From the NCBI GenBank assembly GCA_964563545.1, contig CAZLXB010000009.1, positions 15,403-79,402 of the forward strand: a stretch of DNA of 64,000 nt, in the 5' to 3' direction. The notes under the pieces were generated by a model. It was not told the origin of the DNA. It saw nothing but the letters and a program-made list of their open reading frames with translations, and searched no databases. Positions 40,286 to 49,383 of this stretch are shown here, piece by piece (the first letter of the stretch is position 1; each line of letters begins with the position of its first letter). The translations under genes were made by a program, and so were the position numbers. This DNA is from Casp-actino8 sp964563545 (lineage in GTDB: Bacteria; Actinomycetota; Acidimicrobiia; Acidimicrobiales; Ilumatobacteraceae).

Positions 40286-40915
40286 ATGTCCACCACTCTC
40301 ATCGTGAAGTCGGGTCGCCCCGAAGGTTCGGGCGCCGCCCGTCGTCTGCGTCGTGAAGAGAAGATCCCGGCGGTGCTCTACGGCCTCGGCATGACCCCGG
40401 TCTCGGTCGCCGTCGATCGCCGCGATCTGCGCGCCGCACTCTCCGGTCCGGCCGGCATCAACACGATCCTCACCATCGAGGTCGACGGCAACTCCTACCC
40501 CGCCGTCGTCAAGGATCTCCAGCGTCATCCGGTTCGTCGCACCGTTGCCCACGTCGACTTCCTTCGGATCGACATGAGCGAAGAACTCACCATCGCCGTG
40601 CCCGTTCGCCTCGTCGGTGAGGCCAAGGCGGTTCTCGCCGACGGCGGTCTCGTGGATCCGTCCGAAGACACCATCGACATCGCGACGACACCGGCCAACA
40701 TGCCGTCGGAGATCACGATCGACATTTCGGCCATGCACGTCGGTGACGTGATCCGCCTCTCGCAGATCCCTCTTCCGGCCGGTTGCCGCGCCCTTGGAGA
40801 TCCCGATCTCGCCATCGTGACGGCCATCGCCGGATCACGCGTCGAGACGCCGGCCGCGGCCGCCGCCACCGAGGCTGCACCGGCGGGCGAGGCCGCTCCG
40901 AAGCCCGAAGCCTGA
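40286..40915 (+). CDS. rplY: Ribosomal protein bL25 (Ctc form)
   Basis: 209 residues: an N-terminal 5S rRNA-binding bL25 domain (about 1-92, GAARRLRREEKIPAVLYG and VDFLRIDMSEEL) and a C-terminal TL5/Ctc beta domain (about 95-185), ending in an Ala/Glu/Pro-rich tail. Followed 5 bp later by pth. Confidence 0.94.
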   Translation: MSTTLIVKSGRPEGSGAARRLRREEKIPAVLYGLGMTPVSVAVDRRDLRAALSGPAGINTILTIEVDGNSYPAVVKDLQRHPVRRTVAHVDFLRIDMSEELTIAVPVRLVGEAKAVLADGGLVDPSEDTIDIATTPANMPSEITIDISAMHVGDVIRLSQIPLPAGCRALGDPDLAIVTAIAGSRVETPAAAAATEAAPAGEAAPKPEA

Positions 40916-40920
40916 TTCCG

Positions 40921-41532
40921 ATGGGCCTCTTTGGCCGCTCGGATCACACCTCGGCATCGACATTCGACGCGCTCGTCGTCGGACTCGGCAATCCCGGTCG
41001 CCAATACGCGCGCACTCGTCACAACGTGGGCGAGGAAGTCGTGGCTCTTCTCGCCCAACGCCATGGAACCACACTCGCCCCGGGTCGTGACTCGGCCCTC
41101 GTCGCCGACACGCGCCTTGGAACTCACCGCGTCGTTCTCGCCTTCCCCACCACGTTCATGAACGACAGTGGCAAGGCCGTGGCCAAATTGATCCGCCGCC
41201 ACGGATTCCGCGACGTCGGCCGATTGATCGTGATCCACGACGAACTCGATCTGCCGCCGGGCACGGTTCGGGTGAAGGTGGGCGGCGGACTCGGCGGCCA
41301 CAACGGCCTGCGCAGCATCACCTCGACGACCGGGACTCAGGAGTACATCCGAGTTCGGATCGGTGTGGGCAAACCGGCCAACAAGGAGCAGGGCGCGAAC
41401 CACGTCCTGTCGCGCGTACCGCCCGACGAACGCACGGTTCTCGACGTCGCCGTTCAGGTGGCCGCCGATGCCGTGGAAGCCATCGTCACCCAAGGTGTCG
41501 ATGCGGCGATGAACACGTTCAATTCGCGATGA
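40921..41532 (+). CDS. pth: Peptidyl-tRNA hydrolase
   Basis: 203 residues. VVGLGNPGRQYARTRHNVGE contains the catalytic His and first Asn, FMNDSGKAV the second Asn, HDELDLPPG the catalytic Asp and GGGLGGHNGLRSI the third Asn-containing motif. It recycles peptidyl-tRNA. ATG 40921 is chosen over longer in-frame starts inside rplY. It overlaps mfd by ATGA. Confidence 0.95.
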   Translation: MGLFGRSDHTSASTFDALVVGLGNPGRQYARTRHNVGEEVVALLAQRHGTTLAPGRDSALVADTRLGTHRVVLAFPTTFMNDSGKAVAKLIRRHGFRDVGRLIVIHDELDLPPGTVRVKVGGGLGGHNGLRSITSTTGTQEYIRVRIGVGKPANKEQGANHVLSRVPPDERTVLDVAVQVAADAVEAIVTQGVDAAMNTFNSR

Positions 41533-44500
41533 GTGACCAGATCGCGAGGTCCGACCAGATCGCGAGGTCCGACCAGATCCCGAAATCCGATGGCATCCTC
41601 GCGTCGTTGCCGGGGCGGCTACGCGACGAACGCGCTCTCATGTCGTTGCTCGGTTCGGCCGACGGTGTCGTGGCGGTGCCCGAGGCCGGACGCGCGATCT
41701 GCCTGGCTGCGCTCGGACAGATCTCCGGTCGGCGTCCACTCGTCGTCGCCTGCCCCACCGGAACCATGGCCGCGCAGATCGCCGACGATCTGCGCGTTCT
41801 CATGCCGGTCGACTCGGTCGCGTTGTTTCCGGCGTGGGAGACCCTCCCCTTCGAGCGCGTGAGTCCGAGTGTCGAGACGATGGGTCGCCGGCTCGAGGTC
41901 CTGTGGCGGATCCGATCGGGCGAGCGCATGCCCCAGGTGATCGTGGCGAGCATGCGGGCACTCCTCCAGCAACTCGGTCCGAACACCACGGAGGTCGAGC
42001 CGGTCATCGTCACCAAGGGCGCCGTGATCGACCCGACGGCCCTCGTGAAGCGACTGGTGGAGTGCGGTTACCGACGCGAAGACCTCGTCGAGCACCGCGG
42101 CGAAGTCGCGCAACGTGGCGCGATCGTCGACGTCTTCCCGTCGACGGCCGACGCACCCATTCGTATCGACTTGTGGGGGGACGAAGTCGATCGCCTCACG
42201 ACTTTCTCGGTGCACGATCAACGAAGTGAATCCGACATCGACGAGGTCTTGATCTTCCCCGCGCGCGAACTCGTCCTCGACGAATCGGTTCGGGCTCGAG
42301 CCGCCGAACTCGTGGCGAGCGAACCATGGGGTCGCGAACAGTGGGAGCGCCTCGCCGAAGGTGCGCTCTTCGACGGCATGGAGAGTTGGCTCCCGTGGCT
42401 CACGGAGGCACAGCAACTCCTGACCGACGTTCTGCCCAAGGATGCCAAGATGATCCTCGTCGAGCCGCGTCGGCTGCGCGACCGGGCCGAGGATCTCCTC
42501 GCCGAAGAGGACGATCTGGCCAAGGCACTCGCTTCCACCTGGGCACGCGAACCCGGGCGCGCGTTCCCGCGACTGCATTCGGCCCCCGACCACCTCCTCG
42601 GTTCGCGTCGGGGTTCGTGGAGTCTGATACCGGTCGCCGACGGACCCGAGGTCGCCCTCGTCGAAGCGAGTGGATGGGGTGCACTCGCCGGAATCGGCGA
42701 CGGACTGGCCGACCGTCTGCGGCAACTCCTCGCCGATCGCTACCGCGTCGTGATCGCCGCCGACGGAGTGGGCTCGGCCGATCGATTGGCATCGCTCTTG
42801 TCCGATGCCGGACTGGGCTTTGCCATCCTCGACCCGACCCCATCGACCGTTCAGCCCGACGCACCCGACCTCGACGGAAGTGGTGGCGTCATCGTCATCG
42901 CTCCGCTGCACCGGAGTTTCACGATCCCCTCGGCCCGATTGGCCGTGATCTCCGAAGCCGACATCACCGGACGACGACGCGCGCACCGCCAACCACGCAA
43001 GCGCGCCCGCGGTAGCACGACGACCTTCGAAGATCTCCAGCCCGGCAACTACGTGGTCCACTACGTGCACGGCGTCGGCAAGTACGAGGGAATGGTCAAA
43101 CGTTCGATCGGCGGCGTCGAACGCGACTATCTGTTGCTCGCCTACAAGGGAGGCGACCGGCTCTACGTGCCCTCGGATCAGATCGACACCATCCGTCAAT
43201 ACGTGGGTGGCGAGACACCGGTCCTGCACCGACTGGGCGGGGCCGACTTCGCCAAATCCAAGTCGCGGGTCAAGAGCGCCGTGCGTGAGATCGCCCAGGA
43301 GTTGGTGGTGCTGTATCAGAAGCGGATCACCGCCCACGGCCATGCGTTCTCCCCGGACACACCCTGGCAACACGCCATGGAGGACGCCTTCCCGTTCGTC
43401 GAGACTCCCGATCAGCGCAAGGCGATCGAGGAGATCAAGGCCGACATGGAGCGCGAGTATCCGATGGACCGACTCGTCTGCGGCGACGTCGGATTCGGCA
43501 AGACCGAGGTCGCCGTGCGCGCTGCGTTCAAGGCGATCCAGGACGGCAAACAAGTGGCCGTGCTGGTGCCCACCACCCTCTTGGCATCACAGCACGGCAA
43601 CACGTTCGCCGAACGGTTCGCCGGTTATCCGATCCGTGTCGAGACACTCTCGCGGTTCCTCACACAAGGTGAGGCCAACAAGGTCGTGGCCGGTCTCGAG
43701 AGCGGCGACGTCGACTGCGTGATCGGAACGCACCGACTGCTCGCGTCCGGAGTGAAGTTCAAGAATCTCGGCCTCCTGGTCGTCGACGAAGAACAACGCT
43801 TCGGCGTCCACCACAAAGAGGCGATGAAGCACCTGAAGACGAACGTCGACGTCCTCACCCTCTCGGCCACGCCGATCCCGCGAACACTCGAGATGAGCCT
43901 CGTGGGCATCCGCGACCTCAGCTTGCTCCAGACACCACCGGCCGACCGCCAACCGATCCTGACCTTCGTCGGCGAATACGACGAGCGAGTCGCAGTGGAG
44001 GCGATCCGTCGCGAACTGTTGCGGGAAGGTCAGGTCTTCTGGGTGCACAACCGGGTGCAGTCGATCGAGGAATGTGCGAGCCGCCTGCGCGAACTGGTGC
44101 CCGAAGCGAGAATCGCCGTGGCCCACGGACAGATGGACGAGGGAACTCTCGAACAGATCGTGGTCGACTTCTGGGACGGCAACTACGACGTCCTCGTGTG
44201 CACCACGATCATCGAGAGCGGAATCGACATGCCGACCGTCAACACACTCGTGGTCGAACGCTCGGACCTTCTCGGGCTCGGCCAGATGCATCAGTTGCGC
44301 GGACGGGTGGGGCGTAGCGGCCAACGGGCCTACGCGTATTTGTTCCATCCGCGTGACAAAGCCCTGACCGAGGATGCCTACGAACGTCTGCGAACCATCG
44401 GCGAATCGACCGACCTCGGAAGCGGATTCAAGATCGCCATGCGCGATCTCGAGATTCGCGGCGCCGGCAACCTCCTCGGCGAGGCTCAAAGCGGACACAT

Positions 44501-45041
44501 CGCAGCGGTCGGCTACGACCTCTATTGCCAGATGGTCACCGAAGCGGTCGGCGAGATGAAGGGTGAGCCGATCGAGCAGCCCTCCGAGATCAAGATCGAC
44601 GTGCCGACCGATGCCTTCCTGCCCGCCGACTACGTGCCCAAAGAGGCACTGCGACTCGAGGCCTACCGGCGTCTGGCCACGGTCACCACCAACGCCGAAG
44701 TCGACGACATCCTGAAGGAGTGGCTCGATCGCTACGGACCCGTTCCGCTGCCCGCGCAGATGCTCTTGGCCGTCGGCCGCCTCCGCGCCGAATGTCATCG
44801 CATCGGACTGCGCGAAGTGGTCGTGACGGCCTCCCAGGCCCAGATGTCACCGATGGTGCTGAAGGTCTCCGAGACGATGCGATTGCAACGACTCTCCCGG
44901 GACTCGATCGTCAAAGAGGCTCTGCAACAAGTGATCGTGCCCATCCCCCGCGGCCAGGAGCCGGTTCTGTATCTGTTGGGCCTACTCACCGAATTGATCC
45001 CGCCACCGGAAACCACACCACCCGGAAACATCACGACCTGA
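41529..45041 (+). CDS. mfd: Transcription-repair coupling factor
   Basis: 1170 residues, full length. UvrB-like N-terminal module (about 20-350), RNA-polymerase-interacting domain (about 490-570, QPGNYVVHYVHGVGKYEGM), RecG-type translocase with Walker A GDVGFGKTE (about 652-660), DEEQRFG and LSATPIPRT, and the C-terminal D7 region. It removes stalled RNA polymerase and recruits UvrA. Its N-terminus holds an 18-bp tandem repeat (S-D-Q-I-A-R three times) absent from family consensus. Confidence 0.96.
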   Translation: MSDQIARSDQIARSDQIPKSDGILASLPGRLRDERALMSLLGSADGVVAVPEAGRAICLAALGQISGRRPLVVACPTGTMAAQIADDLRVLMPVDSVALFPAWETLPFERVSPSVETMGRRLEVLWRIRSGERMPQVIVASMRALLQQLGPNTTEVEPVIVTKGAVIDPTALVKRLVECGYRREDLVEHRGEVAQRGAIVDVFPSTADAPIRIDLWGDEVDRLTTFSVHDQRSESDIDEVLIFPARELVLDESVRARAAELVASEPWGREQWERLAEGALFDGMESWLPWLTEAQQLLTDVLPKDAKMILVEPRRLRDRAEDLLAEEDDLAKALASTWAREPGRAFPRLHSAPDHLLGSRRGSWSLIPVADGPEVALVEASGWGALAGIGDGLADRLRQLLADRYRVVIAADGVGSADRLASLLSDAGLGFAILDPTPSTVQPDAPDLDGSGGVIVIAPLHRSFTIPSARLAVISEADITGRRRAHRQPRKRARGSTTTFEDLQPGNYVVHYVHGVGKYEGMVKRSIGGVERDYLLLAYKGGDRLYVPSDQIDTIRQYVGGETPVLHRLGGADFAKSKSRVKSAVREIAQELVVLYQKRITAHGHAFSPDTPWQHAMEDAFPFVETPDQRKAIEEIKADMEREYPMDRLVCGDVGFGKTEVAVRAAFKAIQDGKQVAVLVPTTLLASQHGNTFAERFAGYPIRVETLSRFLTQGEANKVVAGLESGDVDCVIGTHRLLASGVKFKNLGLLVVDEEQRFGVHHKEAMKHLKTNVDVLTLSATPIPRTLEMSLVGIRDLSLLQTPPADRQPILTFVGEYDERVAVEAIRRELLREGQVFWVHNRVQSIEECASRLRELVPEARIAVAHGQMDEGTLEQIVVDFWDGNYDVLVCTTIIESGIDMPTVNTLVVERSDLLGLGQMHQLRGRVGRSGQRAYAYLFHPRDKALTEDAYERLRTIGESTDLGSGFKIAMRDLEIRGAGNLLGEAQSGHIAAVGYDLYCQMVTEAVGEMKGEPIEQPSEIKIDVPTDAFLPADYVPKEALRLEAYRRLATVTTNAEVDDILKEWLDRYGPVPLPAQMLLAVGRLRAECHRIGLREVVVTASQAQMSPMVLKVSETMRLQRLSRDSIVKEALQQVIVPIPRGQEPVLYLLGLLTELIPPPETTPPGNITT
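41532..41585 (+). repeat. 18-bp tandem repeat (3 copies) at the mfd N-terminus
   Basis: Units at 41532, 41550 and 41568 each encode Ser-Asp-Gln-Ile-(Ala/Pro)-(Arg/Lys). The first two copies differ only in the first codon; the third has three further changes. Confidence 0.9.
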
Positions 45042-45045
45042 CGAC

Positions 45046-45051
45046 TAGTTT
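45046..45051 (+). promoter_or_regulatory. -10 box (TAGTTT), leaderless
   Basis: TAGTTT, 6 nt, then the GTG at 45058. Confidence 0.55.
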
Positions 45052-45057
45052 GGAATC

Positions 45058-45990
45058 GTGACGAAGTCCCCGAAGTTCCCGCCCGCCGCCCGCTGTCTGA
45101 TCGCCCTCGTCGCCACTCTCGCGATCGGCGGATCGACTCTCCTCTCCTCGTGCTCGAGCGTGCGCACCGATGCCGTGGTGGTCGACGGTGAACGACTTTC
45201 GCGTGACACCTTCGAGACGCTCCTCGACGGCTACGCCGATGCCATTCCGACTTCACGTCGGAGCAACGGCGCCGTCGACATCTCGATCGCCCGCGGACTC
45301 ATCACCGACTGGGTCACGACGCGCATCCTGATCGCCGACCTCGCCGATGAAGGCATCGAGATCTCGAACGCCGACCTCGATGAAGCCCGCTCCATTCTCG
45401 AACCTCAGGACGGCTTCGCGACCGCCGGCCCCGATACCCAAGAGTTCTACGTTCTCGCCACCGCCGTGCGCCGGGTCTTCAACGAGACCTTCGGAATCTC
45501 CGAGGCCGATGCCCGTGAGGCCTACGACAACGGTCGGACCGAGATCGTCTGCCTGCGCGGCATCCTGACCGACGATGCCGACGCGATCAACGCCGCCGCC
45601 CTGCGCTTGTCGGCCGGCGAGGATTTCGCCGTCGTCGCGGCCGAGGTCTCGACCGATTCCACGAAGGACAACGGCGGCATCCTGTCGGATCAGCAGACCG
45701 GATCGGAGTGCTTGTCGCTCTCATCACTCACGCAGGGTGCTCCCGAACTCGTGCAACCCCTCTTTGGCGTCGCCCCCGGTGGCAACACCGCCCCGTTCGA
45801 GTTGTCGGCCGGTGGCTGGGCGATTCTCCACATCCGGACCTACGACGAAGTGGCCGGCGAAGTCCGCGACAGCCTTGGCTCCCAGTCGGCCGACGCAGCG
45901 CGGATCGCGGCCATCACCGCGTCCGACGTCTCGGTCTCGAGTGAGTACGGCCGCTGGGATCCGACCACCGGCACCGTGACCGCTCGCTGA
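45058..45990 (+). CDS. SurA/PrsA-like parvulin-type lipoprotein
   Basis: 310 residues from GTG. The lipobox LLSSC gives Cys32. A helical SurA_N-like part (about 45-160) is followed by a rotamase-like domain (about 165-275, LRLSAGEDFAVVAAEVSTD and GGILSD). Several parvulin active-site residues are not obvious, so it may be a chaperone more than an isomerase. It lies between mfd and mazG. Confidence 0.7.
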   Translation: MTKSPKFPPAARCLIALVATLAIGGSTLLSSCSSVRTDAVVVDGERLSRDTFETLLDGYADAIPTSRRSNGAVDISIARGLITDWVTTRILIADLADEGIEISNADLDEARSILEPQDGFATAGPDTQEFYVLATAVRRVFNETFGISEADAREAYDNGRTEIVCLRGILTDDADAINAAALRLSAGEDFAVVAAEVSTDSTKDNGGILSDQQTGSECLSLSSLTQGAPELVQPLFGVAPGGNTAPFELSAGGWAILHIRTYDEVAGEVRDSLGSQSADAARIAAITASDVSVSSEYGRWDPTTGTVTAR

Positions 45991-45991
45991 C

Positions 45992-47347
45992 GTGAACCGC
46001 GCCGTCGTCGAAGTCGTCGGACTCGGTCCGGGCGGCGACGAGTACATCACGCGGCACACGCTCGATCGCATCGAAGCGAACACCCTCCGGATCCTGCGCA
46101 CCGCCCGGCATCCGAGCGCACATCTCGTGCACACCGAACGGTCCTTCGATCACATCTACGAATCGGCGGCCGATTTCGACAGCGTCTATTCACGAATCGT
46201 CGAAGAATTGGTGACGCTGGCCCGAGAACACGGACGCGTGCTCTACGCGGTCCCCGGATCGCCACTCGTCCTCGAACGGACCGTGCTTTCGCTTCTGGCC
46301 GATGAGCGAGTGGAAACGATCGTGCATCCGGCCATGAGCTTTCTCGATCTCGTCTGGAGTCGACTCGGCGTCGATCCGATCGATGCCAACGTGACTCTGG
46401 TCGATGCCCACGAGTTCGCCACTCGCGCGGCGGGACTCTCCGGCCCGTTGCTCGTGGCGCACTGTCATGCCAACTGGGTGCTCTCGGAGGTGAAGTTGGC
46501 CGCCGAGGACACGGTCGACGCGACCAACGACGACGCGCGAGTGGTGGTTCTCCATCATCTCGGACTTCCCGACGAACGGATCGTCGAAACGACGTGGGCC
46601 GAGATCGATCGGGTCGTGAACGCCGATCACCTCACGTCGCTCTACGTGCCCGAACTCGGCGCTCCGGTCGGTCGGGAGTTGGTCGGCTTCCACGAACTCG
46701 CCCGACGGTTGCGACGCGAGTGTCCGTGGGATCGTGAGCAGACCCACCGGACACTCATCACCTATCTCTTGGAGGAGACGTACGAAGTGGTCGATGCGCT
46801 TCTCGCCCTCGACCCCGACGATCCGGCCACCGATGAGCACCTCGTCGAGGAACTGGGCGATCTCCTCTATCAGATCGAGTTCCACGCGGCGATCGCCGAA
46901 CAAGATGGCCGGTTCACCATGGCCGATGTCGCACGTGGCATCAACGACAAACTCGTTCGTCGCCATCCGCACGTGTTCGCGAGTTCGGGATCCGAGACAC
47001 CTCGCGATGCACAACTCGACGATCTCGTGAGCGACTGGGAGCGCATCAAACGTGCCGAGAAGGAGGCCAAGGGGGTCGTCGAGGGCCCGTTCTCCGGAGT
47101 GCCGACGGCGAGCGGAGCCCTCTCGTACGCCTACGCCGTGCTGAAGCGCGCCGAGAAAGCCGGACACGCCGAGTCGACTCGACCGCCGAGCGATCTCGGC
47201 ACGAATGACGATGTCGGGCGCTTTCTGCTCGCCGTCGTGGACGAATGCCGACGGCGCGGCATCGATCCCGAAGTCGAACTGCGGCGGGTCGTGACCGATG
47301 TCCGCCACGCAGTGGAGACTCGGATCGGCGACGCCGACAACCGGTAG
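45992..47347 (+). CDS. mazG: MazG nucleoside triphosphate pyrophosphohydrolase with tetrapyrrole-methylase-like N-terminus
   Basis: 451 residues from GTG. Residues about 1-210 resemble the tetrapyrrole methylase fold (VVEVVGLGPGGDEYIT), as in YabN-type proteins. The MazG core (about 228-340) has CPWDREQTH, LLEETYEVVDAL and EELGDLLYQIEFH, carrying the Mg-binding E-E-x-x-E and E-x-x-D residues. It removes non-canonical NTPs. Order mfd-(lipoprotein)-mazG-eno resembles mycobacteria. Confidence 0.93.
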   Translation: MNRAVVEVVGLGPGGDEYITRHTLDRIEANTLRILRTARHPSAHLVHTERSFDHIYESAADFDSVYSRIVEELVTLAREHGRVLYAVPGSPLVLERTVLSLLADERVETIVHPAMSFLDLVWSRLGVDPIDANVTLVDAHEFATRAAGLSGPLLVAHCHANWVLSEVKLAAEDTVDATNDDARVVVLHHLGLPDERIVETTWAEIDRVVNADHLTSLYVPELGAPVGRELVGFHELARRLRRECPWDREQTHRTLITYLLEETYEVVDALLALDPDDPATDEHLVEELGDLLYQIEFHAAIAEQDGRFTMADVARGINDKLVRRHPHVFASSGSETPRDAQLDDLVSDWERIKRAEKEAKGVVEGPFSGVPTASGALSYAYAVLKRAEKAGHAESTRPPSDLGTNDDVGRFLLAVVDECRRRGIDPEVELRRVVTDVRHAVETRIGDADNR

Positions 47348-47369
47348 TCGTCCCTGCCGGGCCGCTGAC

Positions 47370-47375
47370 TAAGTT
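47370..47375 (+). promoter_or_regulatory. -10 box (TAAGTT) of eno, leaderless
   Basis: TAAGTT, 6 nt, then the ATG at 47382. Confidence 0.55.
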
Positions 47376-47381
47376 GACGCC

Positions 47382-48662
47382 ATGACCACGATCGTGAACG
47401 TCATCGGACGCGAAGTCCTCGACTCGCGTGGCAATCCCACCGTTGAGGCCGAGGTGCACCTCGCGTCGGGTGCACTCGGACGGGCCATCGTGCCGTCGGG
47501 AGCGAGCACCGGTGAACATGAGGCCGTCGAACTACGCGACGGCGGACGGCGATACGCGGGCAAGGGTGTGGCCAATGCGGTCGGCTTCGTGAACGGCGAG
47601 ATCCGATCGGCTCTCACCGGCATGGACGCGCTCGAGCAACGTTCGATCGACACCGTCCTCGTCGATCTGGACGGCACACCCAACAAGTCGCGCCTCGGCG
47701 CCAACTCGATCCTCGGCGTGAGCCTGGCCGTCGCCCGGGCAGCCGCCGACGCCCTCGATGTTCCGCTCTGGCGCTATCTCGGTGGACCCAATGCCCACGT
47801 GTTGCCGGTACCGATGATGAACGTCATCAACGGCGGCGCCCATGCCGACAACACGATCGATCTGCAGGAATTCATGATCATGCCGGTCGGTGCTCCGAGC
47901 TTTCGCGAAGCACTGCGCTGGGGAACCGAGACGTATCACCACTTGAAAAAGATCCTCCACGACCGCGGACTCTCGACTGCAGTGGGCGACGAAGGCGGAT
48001 TCGCCCCGAACCTCGCCACCAACGAGGACGCGATCAAGATCCTCGTGGAGGCCATCGGGTCCGCCGGCTTCACGCCGGGGTCCGACATCGCCATTGCGCT
48101 CGATCCGGCGATGAGCGAGCTGTACCGCGAGGGTCGATATCACCTCACCGGCGAAGGAAAGGTCTTGACCCCCGAAGAACTCGTGGGTTACTGGACGCGC
48201 CTCGTCGACACGTATCCGATCGTCTCGATCGAGGACGGTATGTACGAGGACGACTGGGACGGCTGGCAGGCACTGACCGCGGCGCTCGGATCGCGGATCC
48301 AACTCGTGGGCGACGACCTCTTCGTGACCAACGCCGATCGACTCGCGCTCGGGATCGAACGCAAGGTGGCCAACAGTGTGCTCGTGAAGGTCAACCAGAT
48401 CGGATCTCTCACCGAGACTCTCGAAACCGTCGAACTCGCGACTCGCCATCGCTACACGAGCGTGATGAGCCATCGCAGTGGAGAGACCGAGGATTCGACG
48501 ATCGCCGACCTTGCCGTCGCGACCAACTGCGGCCAGATCAAGACCGGAGCGCCGGCGCGCAGTGATCGCGTGGCGAAGTACAACCAACTCCTCCGCATCG
48601 AAGAGGAGTTGGGAGAGGCCGCCGCATTCCGCGGTCGGGCCGCACTCGCGCCACTTCGCTGA
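47382..48662 (+). CDS. eno: Enolase
   Basis: 426 residues. GREVLDSRGNPTVEAEV, the metal ligands in ALDPAMSE, IEDGMYEDDW and VGDDLFVTN, and the family signature SHRSGETEDSTIADLAV are complete. Converts 2-phosphoglycerate to phosphoenolpyruvate. Followed by the ftsB/divIC-like gene, as in many bacteria. Confidence 0.97.
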   Translation: MTTIVNVIGREVLDSRGNPTVEAEVHLASGALGRAIVPSGASTGEHEAVELRDGGRRYAGKGVANAVGFVNGEIRSALTGMDALEQRSIDTVLVDLDGTPNKSRLGANSILGVSLAVARAAADALDVPLWRYLGGPNAHVLPVPMMNVINGGAHADNTIDLQEFMIMPVGAPSFREALRWGTETYHHLKKILHDRGLSTAVGDEGGFAPNLATNEDAIKILVEAIGSAGFTPGSDIAIALDPAMSELYREGRYHLTGEGKVLTPEELVGYWTRLVDTYPIVSIEDGMYEDDWDGWQALTAALGSRIQLVGDDLFVTNADRLALGIERKVANSVLVKVNQIGSLTETLETVELATRHRYTSVMSHRSGETEDSTIADLAVATNCGQIKTGAPARSDRVAKYNQLLRIEEELGEAAAFRGRAALAPLR

Positions 48663-48749
48663 CGACGCGCCCGACGCCCGAAGCACCACGCGCCGAACTC
48701 GACGATCGACTGCCACCCACTCGCGTGTCGAAGTCGGCAGAATGTAGGC

Positions 48750-49247
48750 ATGGCGCGCCCGAAGAAGAAGTCCACTCGCGTCCGGCGCGCCGCCAAACCC
48801 CGTCCCGATCGGCTCGTACCGCGTTTCATCGGACGACTCGCGCTCGTCATCGGTGCCTTCGTGATCGTCGGGTCGTTCGCCAACTCGTTCCTCGTCCTTC
48901 CCGTGCAGTCGTGGTTCGGCCAGCGCACCGAGATCGGTGACCGCCAGGAAGAACTCGATGCTCTGAAAGAGGCCACCGATCGACTTCAGACCGAGGTCGA
49001 CCGTCTGAACACCCCCGAGGGGGTTCAACAGGCGGCGCGTGAAGAGCTCGGGTTCGTCATGACCGGTGAGGATCGGCGTGTCGTCGTGGGTGACGTCGAT
49101 GCCCCGCTCGACCTGCCCTCGGGCTGGCCCTACGACATGGTCGAGCAGATCGTGCGGGCCCGCGAGATCGAAGCCGCCGGTGACGGCTCCGGCACAGGAT
49201 CCGGTAGCGGACCCGACGTCGACTACGTCCCCGTCAGCACCCCGTGA
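48750..49247 (+). CDS. FtsB/DivIC-type septum formation protein
   Basis: 165 residues. Basic cytosolic N-terminus (1-25), one transmembrane helix (about 29-50), a coiled coil (about 57-80, RQEELDALKEATDRLQTEVDRL split by heptads) and the family motif AREELGFVMTGE. A Gly/Ser-rich acidic tail ends the protein. Acts with FtsL/FtsQ at the division site. CAGAAT lies 6 nt before the ATG as a weak -10 box. Confidence 0.9.
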   Translation: MARPKKKSTRVRRAAKPRPDRLVPRFIGRLALVIGAFVIVGSFANSFLVLPVQSWFGQRTEIGDRQEELDALKEATDRLQTEVDRLNTPEGVQQAAREELGFVMTGEDRRVVVGDVDAPLDLPSGWPYDMVEQIVRAREIEAAGDGSGTGSGSGPDVDYVPVSTP

Positions 49248-49320
49248 CGAAGGTCGCCCCTTGTGGCGACTCGGCCCCTCCATGATCAGCCCGACCGTGA
49301 CGCTCCGCCGAACCGAGGAC

Positions 49321-49326
49321 TAAGGT
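49321..49326 (+). promoter_or_regulatory. -10 box (TAAGGT) of the coxL-type gene
   Basis: TAAGGT with a possible -35 GTGACG 18 bp upstream (49297-49302). The leader of about 50 nt contains a perfect CGGCTC/GAGCCG hairpin right after the -10 region, so this is not a leaderless unit. Confidence 0.4.
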
Positions 49327-49383
49327 CGGCTCCGTCGGGAGCCGTTCCCGACGAGTCGATCGATCGTCCGACGGGGGTCTGTT

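Noticed and set aside
45058..45990. Direct LpqU orthologue
   Set aside because: Position near mazG suggested it, but the sequence is a SurA/PrsA-like lipoprotein and not a lytic transglycosylase.
47532..49283. Long antisense open frames (for example opposite eno, mfd and metG)
   Set aside because: High-GC codon bias creates long open frames on the other strand. They lack family motifs and ribosome binding sites and mirror well-defined genes.
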